The position numbers and the translations under genes were made by a program. 64,000 nt of DNA from Arthrobacter_N sp051262515 (GTDB taxonomy: Bacteria > Actinomycetota > Actinomycetes > Actinomycetales > Micrococcaceae). Under the pieces are notes generated by a model. That model had not been told where the DNA came from, did not search any database, and saw only the letters and a list, made by a program, of their open reading frames with translations. The DNA lies in assembly GCF_051262515.1 (NCBI RefSeq), contig NZ_JBIMER010000001.1, positions 372,001-436,000 on the forward strand, written 5' to 3'. This document shows positions 53,339 through 63,011 of the stretch, one piece after another; the stretch's first letter is position 1, and every line of letters starts with the position of its first letter.

Positions 53339-54310
53339 TCAGAAGCCCAGGCGCCCGAGCTGCTTCGGATCCCGCTGCCAGTCCTTGGCGATCTTCACGT
53401 GCAGGTCGAGGTACACGCGCGTTCCCAGCAACCTCTCGATTGCCTGGCGCGAACGGGTCCCGACCTCCCGCAGCCGGGAGCCGGCGCGGCCGATGATGAT
53501 CGCCTTCTGCGACGAACGTTCCACGAAGAGGTTGACGTGGACGTCCAGCAACGGGTTGTCCGCGGAGCGGCCCTCGCGGGGGATCATCTCCTCGACCACG
53601 ACGGCGAGCGAGTGCGGAAGCTCGTCGCCCAGCCCCTCGAGCGCGGCCTCGCGGATGAGCTCGGCGACCATCACGGCCTCCGGTTCGTCGGTGAGCTCGC
53701 CATCCGGGTAGAGCGGCGGCGAGACGGGCATCTGCTCCACGAGCACGTCGGCCACCGCGCCCACCTGGAAGTCGCCCGTTGCCGAAACGGGGATCACCGC
53801 GGCCCAGCCGGCCTCGCCGAGGGTCTCCGTGCCCAGCGCGGCGACGGCCAGCAGCTGCCGCATGAGCGCGGCCCGGTCGACGAGGTCCGCCTTGGTGACG
53901 ACGGCGACAATCGGCTTGCCCTTGAGCTGCGCCAGCTGGGCCGCGATGTAGCGGTCGCCCGGGCCGATCTTCTCGTTCGCCGGAAGGCAGAAGCCGATCG
54001 CGTCGACCTCGCTGAGGGTGTCGGCGACCAGGTCGTTCAGGCGTTGGCCCAGGAGGGTGCGCGGACGGTGGAGGCCCGGGGTGTCCACCAGGATCAGCTG
54101 CGCATCCGGGCGATGGACGATGCCCCGGATGGTGTGCCGCGTTGTCTGCGGTTTAGCGGACGTGATGGCGACCTTCTGGCCGACGAGCGCGTTCGTCAGG
54201 GTGGACTTGCCCGCGTTCGGGCGGCCGACGAAGGACGTGAAGCCGGCGCGGAAACCGGCCGGCCATTCGCGCGGCAGGAGTCCGCCTGACCCGGTGTTGT
54301 CTTTTGACAT
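53339..54310 (-). CDS. era: GTPase Era
   Basis: A 323-residue GTPase that binds 16S rRNA during small-subunit assembly. G1 is GRPNAGKST, G3 DTPGLHRPRT, G4 TKAD, G5 SATG; the C-terminal KH domain (SQKAIIIGRAGSRLREVGTRSRQAIERLLG) binds the 3' end of 16S rRNA. It is the last gene of phoH-ybeY-CNNM-era, whose members all act on or near ribosome maturation, and it starts five bases after the CNNM stop codon. Confidence 0.96.
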   Translation of the reverse strand: MSKDNTGSGGLLPREWPAGFRAGFTSFVGRPNAGKSTLTNALVGQKVAITSAKPQTTRHTIRGIVHRPDAQLILVDTPGLHRPRTLLGQRLNDLVADTLSEVDAIGFCLPANEKIGPGDRYIAAQLAQLKGKPIVAVVTKADLVDRAALMRQLLAVAALGTETLGEAGWAAVIPVSATGDFQVGAVADVLVEQMPVSPPLYPDGELTDEPEAVMVAELIREAALEGLGDELPHSLAVVVEEMIPREGRSADNPLLDVHVNLFVERSSQKAIIIGRAGSRLREVGTRSRQAIERLLGTRVYLDLHVKIAKDWQRDPKQLGRLGF

Positions 54311-54315
54311 GGTTC

Positions 54316-55640
<1,325 letters not shown>

Positions 55641-55644
<4 letters not shown>

Positions 55645-56114
55645 TCGGTCGTCTCGCGCGGGGCCGGCCGTCCGAGGAAGGCCTCGAGCAGGCTCCGCTG
55701 CAACCCGAACATCTCTTCTTTGTCCGCGGGATCGTCGTGCTCGTAGCCGAGAAGGTGGAGCATGCCGTGGGTGGCCAGCAGGAGGATCTCGTCCGCCGTG
55801 CTGTGACCGCCGCCCTTGGCCTGTTGGGCGGCGACTTGGGGGCAGATGACGATGTCGCCGAGCATGCCGGCTGGCGTCTGGCTTCCGGGGCTCCCGGGGC
55901 GGAGCTCGTCCATCGGGAAGGACATGACGTCCGTGGGCCCCGGCAAGTCCATCCAGTCGACGTGCAACCGTTCGATGGCGTCCTCGTCGACCAGGATGAT
56001 GGAGACCTCCGCCTCCGGGTGCACATAGAGGGAGTCCAGGATGTGGCGTCCCAGGCGGCTCAGCGCCTCGAGGTCCGCGGACATGGCCGACTCGTTGTTC
56101 ACCTCGACGGACAT
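55641..56114 (-). CDS. ybeY: rRNA maturation endoribonuclease YbeY
   Basis: A 157-residue zinc-dependent single-strand endoribonuclease for 16S rRNA 3'-end maturation and ribosome quality control. The metal motif is HGMLHLLGYEH (H-x3-H-x5-H), preceded by PTDVMSFPMDE. The ATG at 56114 gives the family N-terminus (SVEVNNES). It lies two bases after the phoH stop and overlaps the CNNM gene by four bases. Confidence 0.95.
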
Positions 56115-56116
56115 GG

Positions 56117-57289
56117 CTAGCCCTTCCCGGCGTCGGCGGGCGGAACGGACGTGCCGGAGGGACGCCCGGGACGCCGGTTGGTGCGCCTCGTGCGCCAGTC
56201 GATCGGCGGCTCGGACTCGCGCGCGGTCCACGTCTCGTACGCGGTGACGATGTCGGCGACGAGCCTGTGGCGGACAACGTCGGTGGCGTCGAGCATCCGG
56301 AAGGCGATGTCGTCGACGTCGTCGAGGATTTCGCTGACGACCTTGAGCCCCGACTTGGTGCCACCCGGAAGGTCGATTTGCGTGATGTCGCCCGTGACGA
56401 CGATCTTGGACCCGAAACCGAGGCGGGTCAGGAACATCTTCATTTGCTCCGGCGTCGTGTTCTGCGCCTCGTCGAGGATGATGAACGCGTCGTTGAGCGT
56501 GCGTCCGCGCATGTAGGCCAGCGGGGCCACCTCGATGGTGCCGGCGGCGATGAGGCGCGGAATGGACTCGGGATCGACCATGTCGTGCAGCGCGTCGTAG
56601 AGGGGGCGCAGGTAGGGATCGATCTTGTCCGTCAGCGTGCCGGGTAGGAATCCGAGCTTCTCCCCCGCCTCGACGGCCGGCCGCGTGAGGATGATGCGGC
56701 TGACCTCCTTGGCCTGGAGGGCCTGCACGGCCTTGGCCATGGCGAGGAAGGTCTTGCCCGTCCCCGCCGGCCCGATGCCGAAGATCACCGTGTTGTCGTC
56801 GATCGCGTCGACATAGGACTTCTGGTTCACCGTCTTGGGGCGGATGCTTCGTCCGCGGCCCGTCAGGATGTTGAGGCCGAAGACGCCACTTGCGCTGCCC
56901 GGGGCGGTGGACGGACCATCAACCATGCGGACGAGCTGCTCGACCAGGTGCGCGGAAATGCGTGTTCCGCGGCCCGCGAGGCCGCGGGCTTCGTGGACGA
57001 CGCGCAACGCCTTGGCGGCATCTCCGGGTTCGCCCCCCACCGTGAGTTCGTTGCCGCGAACGTGCAACTTCGCCCCGGGGTAGACGCCTTCGACGATCCG
57101 CAGAACCTCGTCGTGGGCGCCGAGCGTGGCAACCATCTGGTCGGTGGAGTCGAAGTGGACCACTTCAGCCTCGCCGCTCTCCTGTTGTGGCTTCTCGGCG
57201 TCCTGGATCATGCTGTCGGCGTCGCCTCCCGTGGCTGGGCGCCGGCGTATCCGGGCCCGGGTCCCGGGCCGTTTCCGGCGCTCTCCCAT
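56117..57289 (-). CDS. PhoH family protein (KH-like domain plus PhoH ATPase)
   Basis: A 390-residue ATPase. Walker A is IGPAGTGKTFLA and Walker B is AFIILDEAQNT; the N-terminal about 100 residues form a KH-like domain (AHDEVLRIVEGVYPGAKLHVRGNELTVGG), so an RNA-helicase-like role is likely. The gene always travels with ybeY. Two starts are possible: ATG 57289 (used here, adding a basic stretch) and ATG 57211, which has GGGAGG thirteen bases upstream and lies nearer the start of similarity. The C-terminal 30 residues are Arg/Pro-rich. Confidence 0.92.
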   Translation of the reverse strand: MGERRKRPGTRARIRRRPATGGDADSMIQDAEKPQQESGEAEVVHFDSTDQMVATLGAHDEVLRIVEGVYPGAKLHVRGNELTVGGEPGDAAKALRVVHEARGLAGRGTRISAHLVEQLVRMVDGPSTAPGSASGVFGLNILTGRGRSIRPKTVNQKSYVDAIDDNTVIFGIGPAGTGKTFLAMAKAVQALQAKEVSRIILTRPAVEAGEKLGFLPGTLTDKIDPYLRPLYDALHDMVDPESIPRLIAAGTIEVAPLAYMRGRTLNDAFIILDEAQNTTPEQMKMFLTRLGFGSKIVVTGDITQIDLPGGTKSGLKVVSEILDDVDDIAFRMLDATDVVRHRLVADIVTAYETWTARESEPPIDWRTRRTNRRPGRPSGTSVPPADAGKG

Positions 57290-57470
57290 CGTACTTGAAC
57301 AGCCCCGCGGGGGCGGCGGCCGCAGGAATTAGTGCACACGCGGGACATATCGGTCGTACAACAGTCCTGCCGCATCCCCGGTCCGGGGTGCGCCCCCGGG
57401 CGAGTGCTATGCCAAGCTTGTTGGGCGGCCGATGGTGGCCACCCCGCTATCCCCCCTGAAAAGGACGACC

Positions 57471-58406
57471 TTGACGACCCCCAAACACCGTAGACGCACG
57501 CGTTCCCGCGTGGCCGTCCTGGTGCTTGTCGCGTCCCTGGGCGCCGTGTCGGCCTGCGCTGGGGGCATGGGTGTGCCCACGACGACGATGCCGGAAGGAT
57601 CCTCGACGACGGCGCGGGTCACGCCGCCGCCGCAGGACGCCGAACCGCTGGAGAAGTTGAGCAGCCACCGCCTCTCGCCCGTGTATTGGCTCGGCGAGCG
57701 GGACTTGACCGTCTACCTGTACCGCGAATACCTCAAGGCCGAGGATCAGGGCGACCCGATCACCTCGGCCATCAAATACATGTTGGAGCACACGCCGACC
57801 GACACCGACTATTTCAACGTCTGGTCGCCCGCCGCGCGCATCGGTACCTCCATCGACACGAACAATGTGATCACCGTCGATCTTTCGGACGACGCGTTCT
57901 CCCGCGAACTCGACCGCGGGCTTGCCGAACGCGCCATCCAGCAATTGGTGTACACGGCCACGGCCGCGGCGGCCAACGCCGGGTTGCTGACAGGCACGAC
58001 TCCGTCGCGGGTCGCCGTGCTGGTCGACGGGCACACGGGCTACGAGGCCTTCGGCCACATCCCGCTCGATGGACCGATCGAACGAGTCGCCAGTCTCCGG
58101 GCGCCGATTTGGGTCATCGATCCGCAAGACGGCGCGACGCGTCCCGCCGGCAAGCTGACCGTCCGCGGTGTTTCGGCGGGATTCACCGGCGGCACACGGT
58201 GGGAGGTGCGCCGCACCCGCGACGGGGAACCGGGCGAAGTCGTCTCGCAGGGGGCGCTTGCATTGGGCGCGGGCGAACTGCCGGAGGATGCGTTCGAAAT
58301 CGTCCTGAACATGCGCCCGGGCGAATACCGGCTGTCCGTGTGGGGCCAGACGGCGCAGGATGCGGAGCGCCTGAGCGAGGACACCAAGGCGCTGACCGTC
58401 AACTAG
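57471..58406 (+). CDS. GerMN domain lipoprotein
   Basis: A 311-residue secreted lipoprotein. The N-terminus is basic (HRRRTRSR), then hydrophobic, ending in the lipobox VSAC, so it is anchored on the outer face of the membrane. A GerMN domain (about residues 55-180, TVYLYREYLKAEDQGDPI) is followed by a Gmad2-like beta-sandwich (about 225-305, KLTVRGVSAGFTGGTRWEVRR). Family members are linked to spore germination or cell-envelope tasks; the role here is unknown. TTG 57471 is chosen because AAAAGGA lies six bases before it; an ATG at 57432 would add 13 residues. It overlaps rsmE at their ends. Confidence 0.83.
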   Translation: MTTPKHRRRTRSRVAVLVLVASLGAVSACAGGMGVPTTTMPEGSSTTARVTPPPQDAEPLEKLSSHRLSPVYWLGERDLTVYLYREYLKAEDQGDPITSAIKYMLEHTPTDTDYFNVWSPAARIGTSIDTNNVITVDLSDDAFSRELDRGLAERAIQQLVYTATAAAANAGLLTGTTPSRVAVLVDGHTGYEAFGHIPLDGPIERVASLRAPIWVIDPQDGATRPAGKLTVRGVSAGFTGGTRWEVRRTRDGEPGEVVSQGALALGAGELPEDAFEIVLNMRPGEYRLSVWGQTAQDAERLSEDTKALTVN

Positions 58407-59224
58407 TTCCGGACGGAACCGTCCAGCAGGCCGGCGAGGTGCCGGACCAGCACCAGGGCAGCGGGACCGGCGGTGGACGCCCGGAGGACGTTTGTTCCCA
58501 GTGATGCCGTCGCGGCGCCGGCCGATACCAGTTTGTCGAGCTCCCCGGGCGCGATGCCACCCTCGGGACCGACCACCAGCAGTATTTCCACAGGCGGCTT
58601 CTCCTGCGCCAGCCGCATCTGGACGACCCGCGACAGGGGCTCCGTGGCGGTCTCGTGGAGCACCACGGTCAGGCGGCCGCCGGGCACTTCCGAACCGCCG
58701 CCGGTTCCTTGCGTACCATGGGTGCGGGCCATCGCCGCCAGCTGATTCGTGTTGACGGGCTCTCCCACCGACGGTTCCCGGGACCGGCGCGACTGCTTCA
58801 CCGCTGCACGGACGGTCGACTCCCACTTCTGGCGGCCCTTGGCCGCCTTATCGGGCGTCCAACGCACGACGCAACGCTCGGCCTGCCATGGGACCACCCT
58901 GTCAATTCCCAGTTCCACCGCGGATTCCACGGCTTGGAGGTCCCGATCGCCCTTCGCCAGCGCCTGAACCAGGACAGTACGGAGGGCGGGAGACGACTCG
59001 ACCTCCAAGGTTTCGACGCGGGCCTCGAGGAACCCCCTGGCCGTGGTGACCACGACGCAGGCGGCGCGCCGGCCCCCGCCGTCGACGAGATCGATCCGTT
59101 CGCCCTCCCGCACGCGCTTGACCGACACGGCGTGGTGCCCCTCGGGGCCATCCAGCGTCACCGTCTGTCCCGGTGCCGCGTTGGCCAGGGCACCCGGATC
59201 GACGAGGAAGGCCTGGTTGCTCAT
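58403..59224 (-). CDS. rsmE: 16S rRNA (uracil-1498-N3)-methyltransferase
   Basis: A 273-residue SPOUT-class methyltransferase that modifies U1498 of 16S rRNA. The trefoil-knot SAM site is visible as VVGPEGGIAPGELDKL and LGTNVLRASTAGPAALVLV; the N-terminal PUA-like domain (HHAVSVKRVREGERIDLVDGGG) binds the substrate. The ATG overlaps the TAA stop of dnaJ by one base (TAATG), so the two are translationally coupled. It ends in a four-base convergent overlap with the lipoprotein gene. Confidence 0.95.
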   Translation of the reverse strand: MSNQAFLVDPGALANAAPGQTVTLDGPEGHHAVSVKRVREGERIDLVDGGGRRAACVVVTTARGFLEARVETLEVESSPALRTVLVQALAKGDRDLQAVESAVELGIDRVVPWQAERCVVRWTPDKAAKGRQKWESTVRAAVKQSRRSREPSVGEPVNTNQLAAMARTHGTQGTGGGSEVPGGRLTVVLHETATEPLSRVVQMRLAQEKPPVEILLVVGPEGGIAPGELDKLVSAGAATASLGTNVLRASTAGPAALVLVRHLAGLLDGSVRN

Positions 59225-60345
59225 TAGCCGCGGTGGCCAAGCTTGTCGAAGAAGCGGGAGAAGACGCCGCCACGCTCGGAGAGCCGCCCCTCGGCGACCT
59301 CCTCGCCGCGCAGCGTCGCGAGCCGCTCCAACAGGTCCCGCTGTTCGGCGTCCAGCTTCGTGGGTGTCTCGACCTGGATGTGCACGATCAGGTCGCCGCG
59401 CCCACCGCCGCGAAGCCGTGGAACGCCGAGCTGCGAGAGTCGCACGGTGTCCCCGGACTGCGAGCCCGACTCCACGCGGATCTCCTGCTTTCCATCGAAC
59501 GTGTCGAGGTCCAGGTCCGCGCCGAGGGCGGCTGCCGTCATCGGCACGGTCAGCGTGGCGTGCAGGTCGTTGCCCTCGCGTTCGAAGACCGGATGGCGCT
59601 TGACCTCGATCTCGACATAGAGGTCGCCGGCGGGTCCGCCGCCGGGGCCGGCCTCGCCCTGCGCCGCGAGGTGGATACGGGTGCCGGTTGCCACGCCCGC
59701 GGGCACCTTGAGCTGCTTGCTGACGCGTTCACGCACGCGGCCCTGTCCCATGCACTCGTTGCACGGGCTGGGAAGGGTCGTTCCGAAACCGCGGCAGGCG
59801 CTGCACGTCTCAACCGTCATCATCTGGCCGAGGAAGGAGCGAACCGGCCGCTGCACCTGTCCGCGCCCCCTGCAGATGTTGCAGGACTCCGGCGAGGTTC
59901 CCGGCTGGCAGCACGTCCCGTGGCAGGCGGTGCACGTGACGGCGGTTTCCATCTCCAACGGGTAGACGACGCCCTGGACGGCGTCCTTCAGGTCGATCGG
60001 CGCGGTGATCAGCGCATCGCGGCCCCGGCTGGTCCGCGAAGCGGGCCCGGCGGCCTGCCCCGTCCCGCCGAAGAACTGCTCGAAGATGTCGTTGAAGCCG
60101 TAGCCCGCTCCGGGGCCGGGTCCCGCGGCGTTGCCGTTCTCGTTGCCCGTGGTGTCGTAATTGCGGCGCTTCTCCGGATCCGACAGGACCTCGTAGGCGC
60201 GGGTGACGAGCTTGAACTCGTCCGCGGCGCCGTCTCCCGGGTTGACGTCCGGGTGCAGCTTACGCGCAAGCTTGCGGTAGGCCTTCTTGATCTCCTCGGT
60301 CGTCGCGCCCTGCGCGACGCCGAGTACGTCGTAGTGGTTGCTCAC
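59224..60345 (-). CDS. dnaJ: molecular chaperone DnaJ
   Basis: A 373-residue Hsp40 co-chaperone of DnaK, the DnaJ2 form that lies beside hrcA in actinobacteria. The J domain carries HPD at residues 31-33; a Gly-rich linker follows; the zinc domain has four Cys motifs (CTACHGTC, CNICRGRG, CSACRGFG, CNECMGQG). The first motif ends in Cys where Gly is usual. The C-terminal substrate domains follow. It starts with GTG, 56 bases after hrcA, and shares the CIRCE-controlled transcript. Confidence 0.95.
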   Translation of the reverse strand: MSNHYDVLGVAQGATTEEIKKAYRKLARKLHPDVNPGDGAADEFKLVTRAYEVLSDPEKRRNYDTTGNENGNAAGPGPGAGYGFNDIFEQFFGGTGQAAGPASRTSRGRDALITAPIDLKDAVQGVVYPLEMETAVTCTACHGTCCQPGTSPESCNICRGRGQVQRPVRSFLGQMMTVETCSACRGFGTTLPSPCNECMGQGRVRERVSKQLKVPAGVATGTRIHLAAQGEAGPGGGPAGDLYVEIEVKRHPVFEREGNDLHATLTVPMTAAALGADLDLDTFDGKQEIRVESGSQSGDTVRLSQLGVPRLRGGGRGDLIVHIQVETPTKLDAEQRDLLERLATLRGEEVAEGRLSERGGVFSRFFDKLGHRG

Positions 60346-60401
60346 AGTGTTCGCTGTGTCCTTTCCTGCTTTTCGATGCTTGGTTAACCGGTGGGTCGGC
60401 G

Positions 60402-61415
60402 TTAGCCGGCCAGGATCCGGGAAAGATAGCGGGCGACCGCGCGGACGGCGGCCATGCTGCTGGGGTAGTCCATGCGCGTGGGGCCGAGGATGCCCATCTT
60501 GGACGATTGGCCCGGCCCGTAGGCCGTGGCGATCAGTGAGGTCTCAACCAAACCACCGTACGCGTTTTCGCTGCCGATCCGAACCGCGATGCCCCGTGCA
60601 TCCAATTCCATCTCCGAGAACAACCGCAGCAGCACGACTTGCTCCTCGAGGGCCTCGAGGACCGGGGTAATGGTGAGCGGGAAGTCGCCCGTGGAGCGCG
60701 CGAGGTTGGCCGTACCGGCCATCACAATTCGATCGACCACGCTGTTGTCGCCCAGCGCGCCGAGCGCGCCGGCGAGTATCCGTGCGGCCGGGCGGAGCCT
60801 AACGGGCACGTTCTCCACGGCGGCGCCCGCCAGCGGCGACAGCTCGGCCAGCTTGCCGCCGGCCGCCATCGCCATGAACGCCGCCTTGATGGTGTGCAGG
60901 TCGTCTTCGTTCGTCTCCGCCGGAGTGAGCACAACACGCTGCTCGACCTTGCCCGAAGTGCTGATCAGGACGGCCAGCACCTGTCCGGCGCCGAGCCCCA
61001 CCAGTTCGATGTGGCGGACAGCCGCGTCGCTGTACTGCGGAACCTGGATGACGGCGACCTGGTGGGTCAATTGCGCCAAAAGGCGAACCGTGCGCTCGAG
61101 GACGTCGTCGACGTCGTCCGCGCCTTCGATGAGGGATTGGATGGCGCGGCGCTCCGCGGCGGAAAGCGGCCGCACGTCCTCGATGCGGTCGACGAAACGC
61201 CGATACCCCTGTTCGGTGGGGACACGCCCGGAAGAGGTGTGCGGCGCGGCGATCAGACCCTCGTCCTCCAGCGCCGCCATGTCGTTGCGGATGGTCGCCG
61301 CAGACACGCCCAGCTGGTGGCGCTCGACAAGAGCCTTCGACCCCACGGGCTCGCGGGAGTGCACATAGTCCTCGACGATGGCCCGGAGCACCTCGAGGCG
61401 TCGTGGTTCGGACAT
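60402..61415 (-). CDS. hrcA: heat-inducible transcriptional repressor HrcA
   Basis: A 337-residue repressor that binds CIRCE elements upstream of heat-shock genes. The winged HTH (about residues 1-75, YVHSREPVGSKALVERHQLGVSAATIRNDMAALEDEG) is followed by a dimerisation/GAF-like domain. The ATG at 61415 follows a GGGAGGGAAGGG stretch; reading further upstream would run through the CIRCE. A CIRCE lies 52-78 bases before the start, so hrcA-dnaJ is autoregulated. Confidence 0.96.
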   Translation of the reverse strand: MSEPRRLEVLRAIVEDYVHSREPVGSKALVERHQLGVSAATIRNDMAALEDEGLIAAPHTSSGRVPTEQGYRRFVDRIEDVRPLSAAERRAIQSLIEGADDVDDVLERTVRLLAQLTHQVAVIQVPQYSDAAVRHIELVGLGAGQVLAVLISTSGKVEQRVVLTPAETNEDDLHTIKAAFMAMAAGGKLAELSPLAGAAVENVPVRLRPAARILAGALGALGDNSVVDRIVMAGTANLARSTGDFPLTITPVLEALEEQVVLLRLFSEMELDARGIAVRIGSENAYGGLVETSLIATAYGPGQSSKMGILGPTRMDYPSSMAAVRAVARYLSRILAG

Positions 61416-61466
61416 CCCTTCCCTCCCGATTCCGTCTCGTGGGCGATGGTTGGACGACGGGGCGGT

Positions 61467-61493
61467 TTGGCACTCGACGCCGTCAAGTGCCAA
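61467..61493 (-). promoter_or_regulatory. CIRCE element (HrcA operator)
   Basis: TTGGCACTC-N9-AAGTGCCAA on the plus strand. It matches the CIRCE consensus TTAGCACTC-N9-GAGTGCTAA at 15 of 18 fixed positions, and one further base change is symmetric. On the minus strand a -10-like TAGACT lies at 61498-61493, partly inside it, so HrcA would block the promoter. Confidence 0.9.
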
Positions 61494-61595
61494 GTCTAAT
61501 ACGTTTCGAGGTTGTTAGCATGGTGGCTGCGCGCCGGATGGCCGGATCGCACCGCCGCCCCCGTGGGCGCACCACGAAAGGCTGTGTCAGGCACT

Positions 61596-62456
61596 GTGAA
61601 CAACTACGAATGGGGCGCCCGCGAGATCTCGGCCCCGCGACCGAGGAAACTTCGCCAAGTCCCCGCCGCGTTGGGTCTGGTCCTCGAGGACGTGCAGACG
61701 GAATGGGTGGGCGAAGTAGTCCGGGTCGAAAAGTCCGGGGGCATGCGGATCGTGGTCCTTGAGGACCGGCGCGGAAAAACCAAGTCCTTCCCGACCGGTT
61801 TCGGATTCCTGATCGAGGGCGAGCCCGTCGAGATCGTGGAGCCGGTTCGGGGCGGCACGCCGCCGCGGCCGGCGCGTACGGCGTCCGGTTCGGTGCGGGT
61901 CGAGAACCTCAGGGCGCGGACGGCTCGGGCGAGCCGCGTTTGGGTCGAGGGCAAGCACGACGCGGAGCTGGTCGAGAAGGTATGGGGCCACGACCTGCGC
62001 GTCGAGGGTGTTGTCGTGGAGCCCCTGCACGGCGTCGACGACCTGGCGTCTGCCGTGCGGGAATTCGCCCCGGGGCCGGGACGGCGGCTCGGCATTCTGG
62101 TGGACCATCTGGTGCCGGGCAGCAAGGAAGCCCGGATCGCCGCCGAGGCCATGGCCGTGCCGGGTGCGCGTGGCAACGTCCTGATCGTCGGCCACCCCTA
62201 CGTCGACGTATGGCAGGCCATCCGCCCTTCGGTGCTCGGCATTCGCGCCTGGCCGGTTGCGCCCCGCGGGACCGACTGGAAAACGGGGATCCTTCGGGGC
62301 CTCGGGTGGCCGCATGCAACCCAAGCGGACGTGGCGCTGGGTTGGAAGCGCCTGCTGGCGAGCGTCACGAGCTACGCGGACTTGGAGGCCAGCCTGCTGG
62401 GCCGCGTGGAGGAGGTCATCGATTTCCTGACGGCCGAGGGTGGCCCACGCGGGTAG
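61596..62456 (+). CDS. DUF3097 family protein
   Basis: A 286-residue actinobacterial protein of unknown function. Family-typical segments are GLVLEDVQTEWVGEVVRVEKSGGM, VVLEDRRGKTKSFPTGFGFLIEG, ASRVWVEGKHDAELVEKVWG and LGILVDHLVPGSKEARIA; the last two resemble a TOPRIM-like fold, which would suggest nucleic-acid work. GTG 61596 is used; GTG 61584 is also in frame, and the GAAAGG nearby is not well spaced for either. It is divergent from hrcA. Confidence 0.85.
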   Translation: MNNYEWGAREISAPRPRKLRQVPAALGLVLEDVQTEWVGEVVRVEKSGGMRIVVLEDRRGKTKSFPTGFGFLIEGEPVEIVEPVRGGTPPRPARTASGSVRVENLRARTARASRVWVEGKHDAELVEKVWGHDLRVEGVVVEPLHGVDDLASAVREFAPGPGRRLGILVDHLVPGSKEARIAAEAMAVPGARGNVLIVGHPYVDVWQAIRPSVLGIRAWPVAPRGTDWKTGILRGLGWPHATQADVALGWKRLLASVTSYADLEASLLGRVEEVIDFLTAEGGPRG

Positions 62457-62561
62457 CGACACGGGACAGGCCCGGCGCGCGGAGCGGATCCGCGCCGAAC
62501 CACCGGCCCGTCGTGCGCGAACCACCGACTTCACGGGATAAACTGGCCGCAATAGGCGACC

Positions 62562-62996
62562 ATGAATGGAGACTCGGGCGTGACCCACGGGTTTAGCGAA
62601 AAGGCACGGAACGATTCCGGGGACCGCAGGCACTACGAGGCCTCCTCCCCCTCGCCGTTGCCGTTGTCTCCTTCGGAGGACCGGCAATGGGCAACGATCG
62701 CCCACTTCGGATCGATCCTCGGTTTCATTCCGTCGGCAGTGATCTATTTCGTGTACCGCGGGCGCGGCCCGTTCACCGCGCAGGAGTCCAAAGAGGCCCT
62801 GAACTTCACGGTGCCGTTGACGGTTTTGGCGATGCTGTCCAACATCCTCACGTTGATCCCGGTGGTCGGGAGCGTCTTCGCGGTGATCGCGGTGGCCATC
62901 TGGGTTTACCTGACGGTGAGCGGGGTCGTCGCGGGCATCGAGGTCAACCGGGGCCGGCCATACCGCTATCCACTGAACCTGCGGCTGATCCACTAG
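62562..62996 (+). CDS. DUF4870 domain membrane protein
   Basis: A 144-residue membrane protein of unknown function. After a polar, Ser/Pro-rich N-terminal 40 residues come WATIAHFGSILGFIPSAVIYFVYRG and a further hydrophobic pair (VPLTVLAMLSNILTLIPVVG, VIAVAIWVYLTVSGVVAGIEV), the usual DUF4870 layout with a C-terminal YPLNLRLIH. No good RBS precedes the ATG. It converges on hemW. Confidence 0.87.
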   Translation: MNGDSGVTHGFSEKARNDSGDRRHYEASSPSPLPLSPSEDRQWATIAHFGSILGFIPSAVIYFVYRGRGPFTAQESKEALNFTVPLTVLAMLSNILTLIPVVGSVFAVIAVAIWVYLTVSGVVAGIEVNRGRPYRYPLNLRLIH

Positions 62997-63011
62997 CCGG
63001 CGGCGTTGGAC

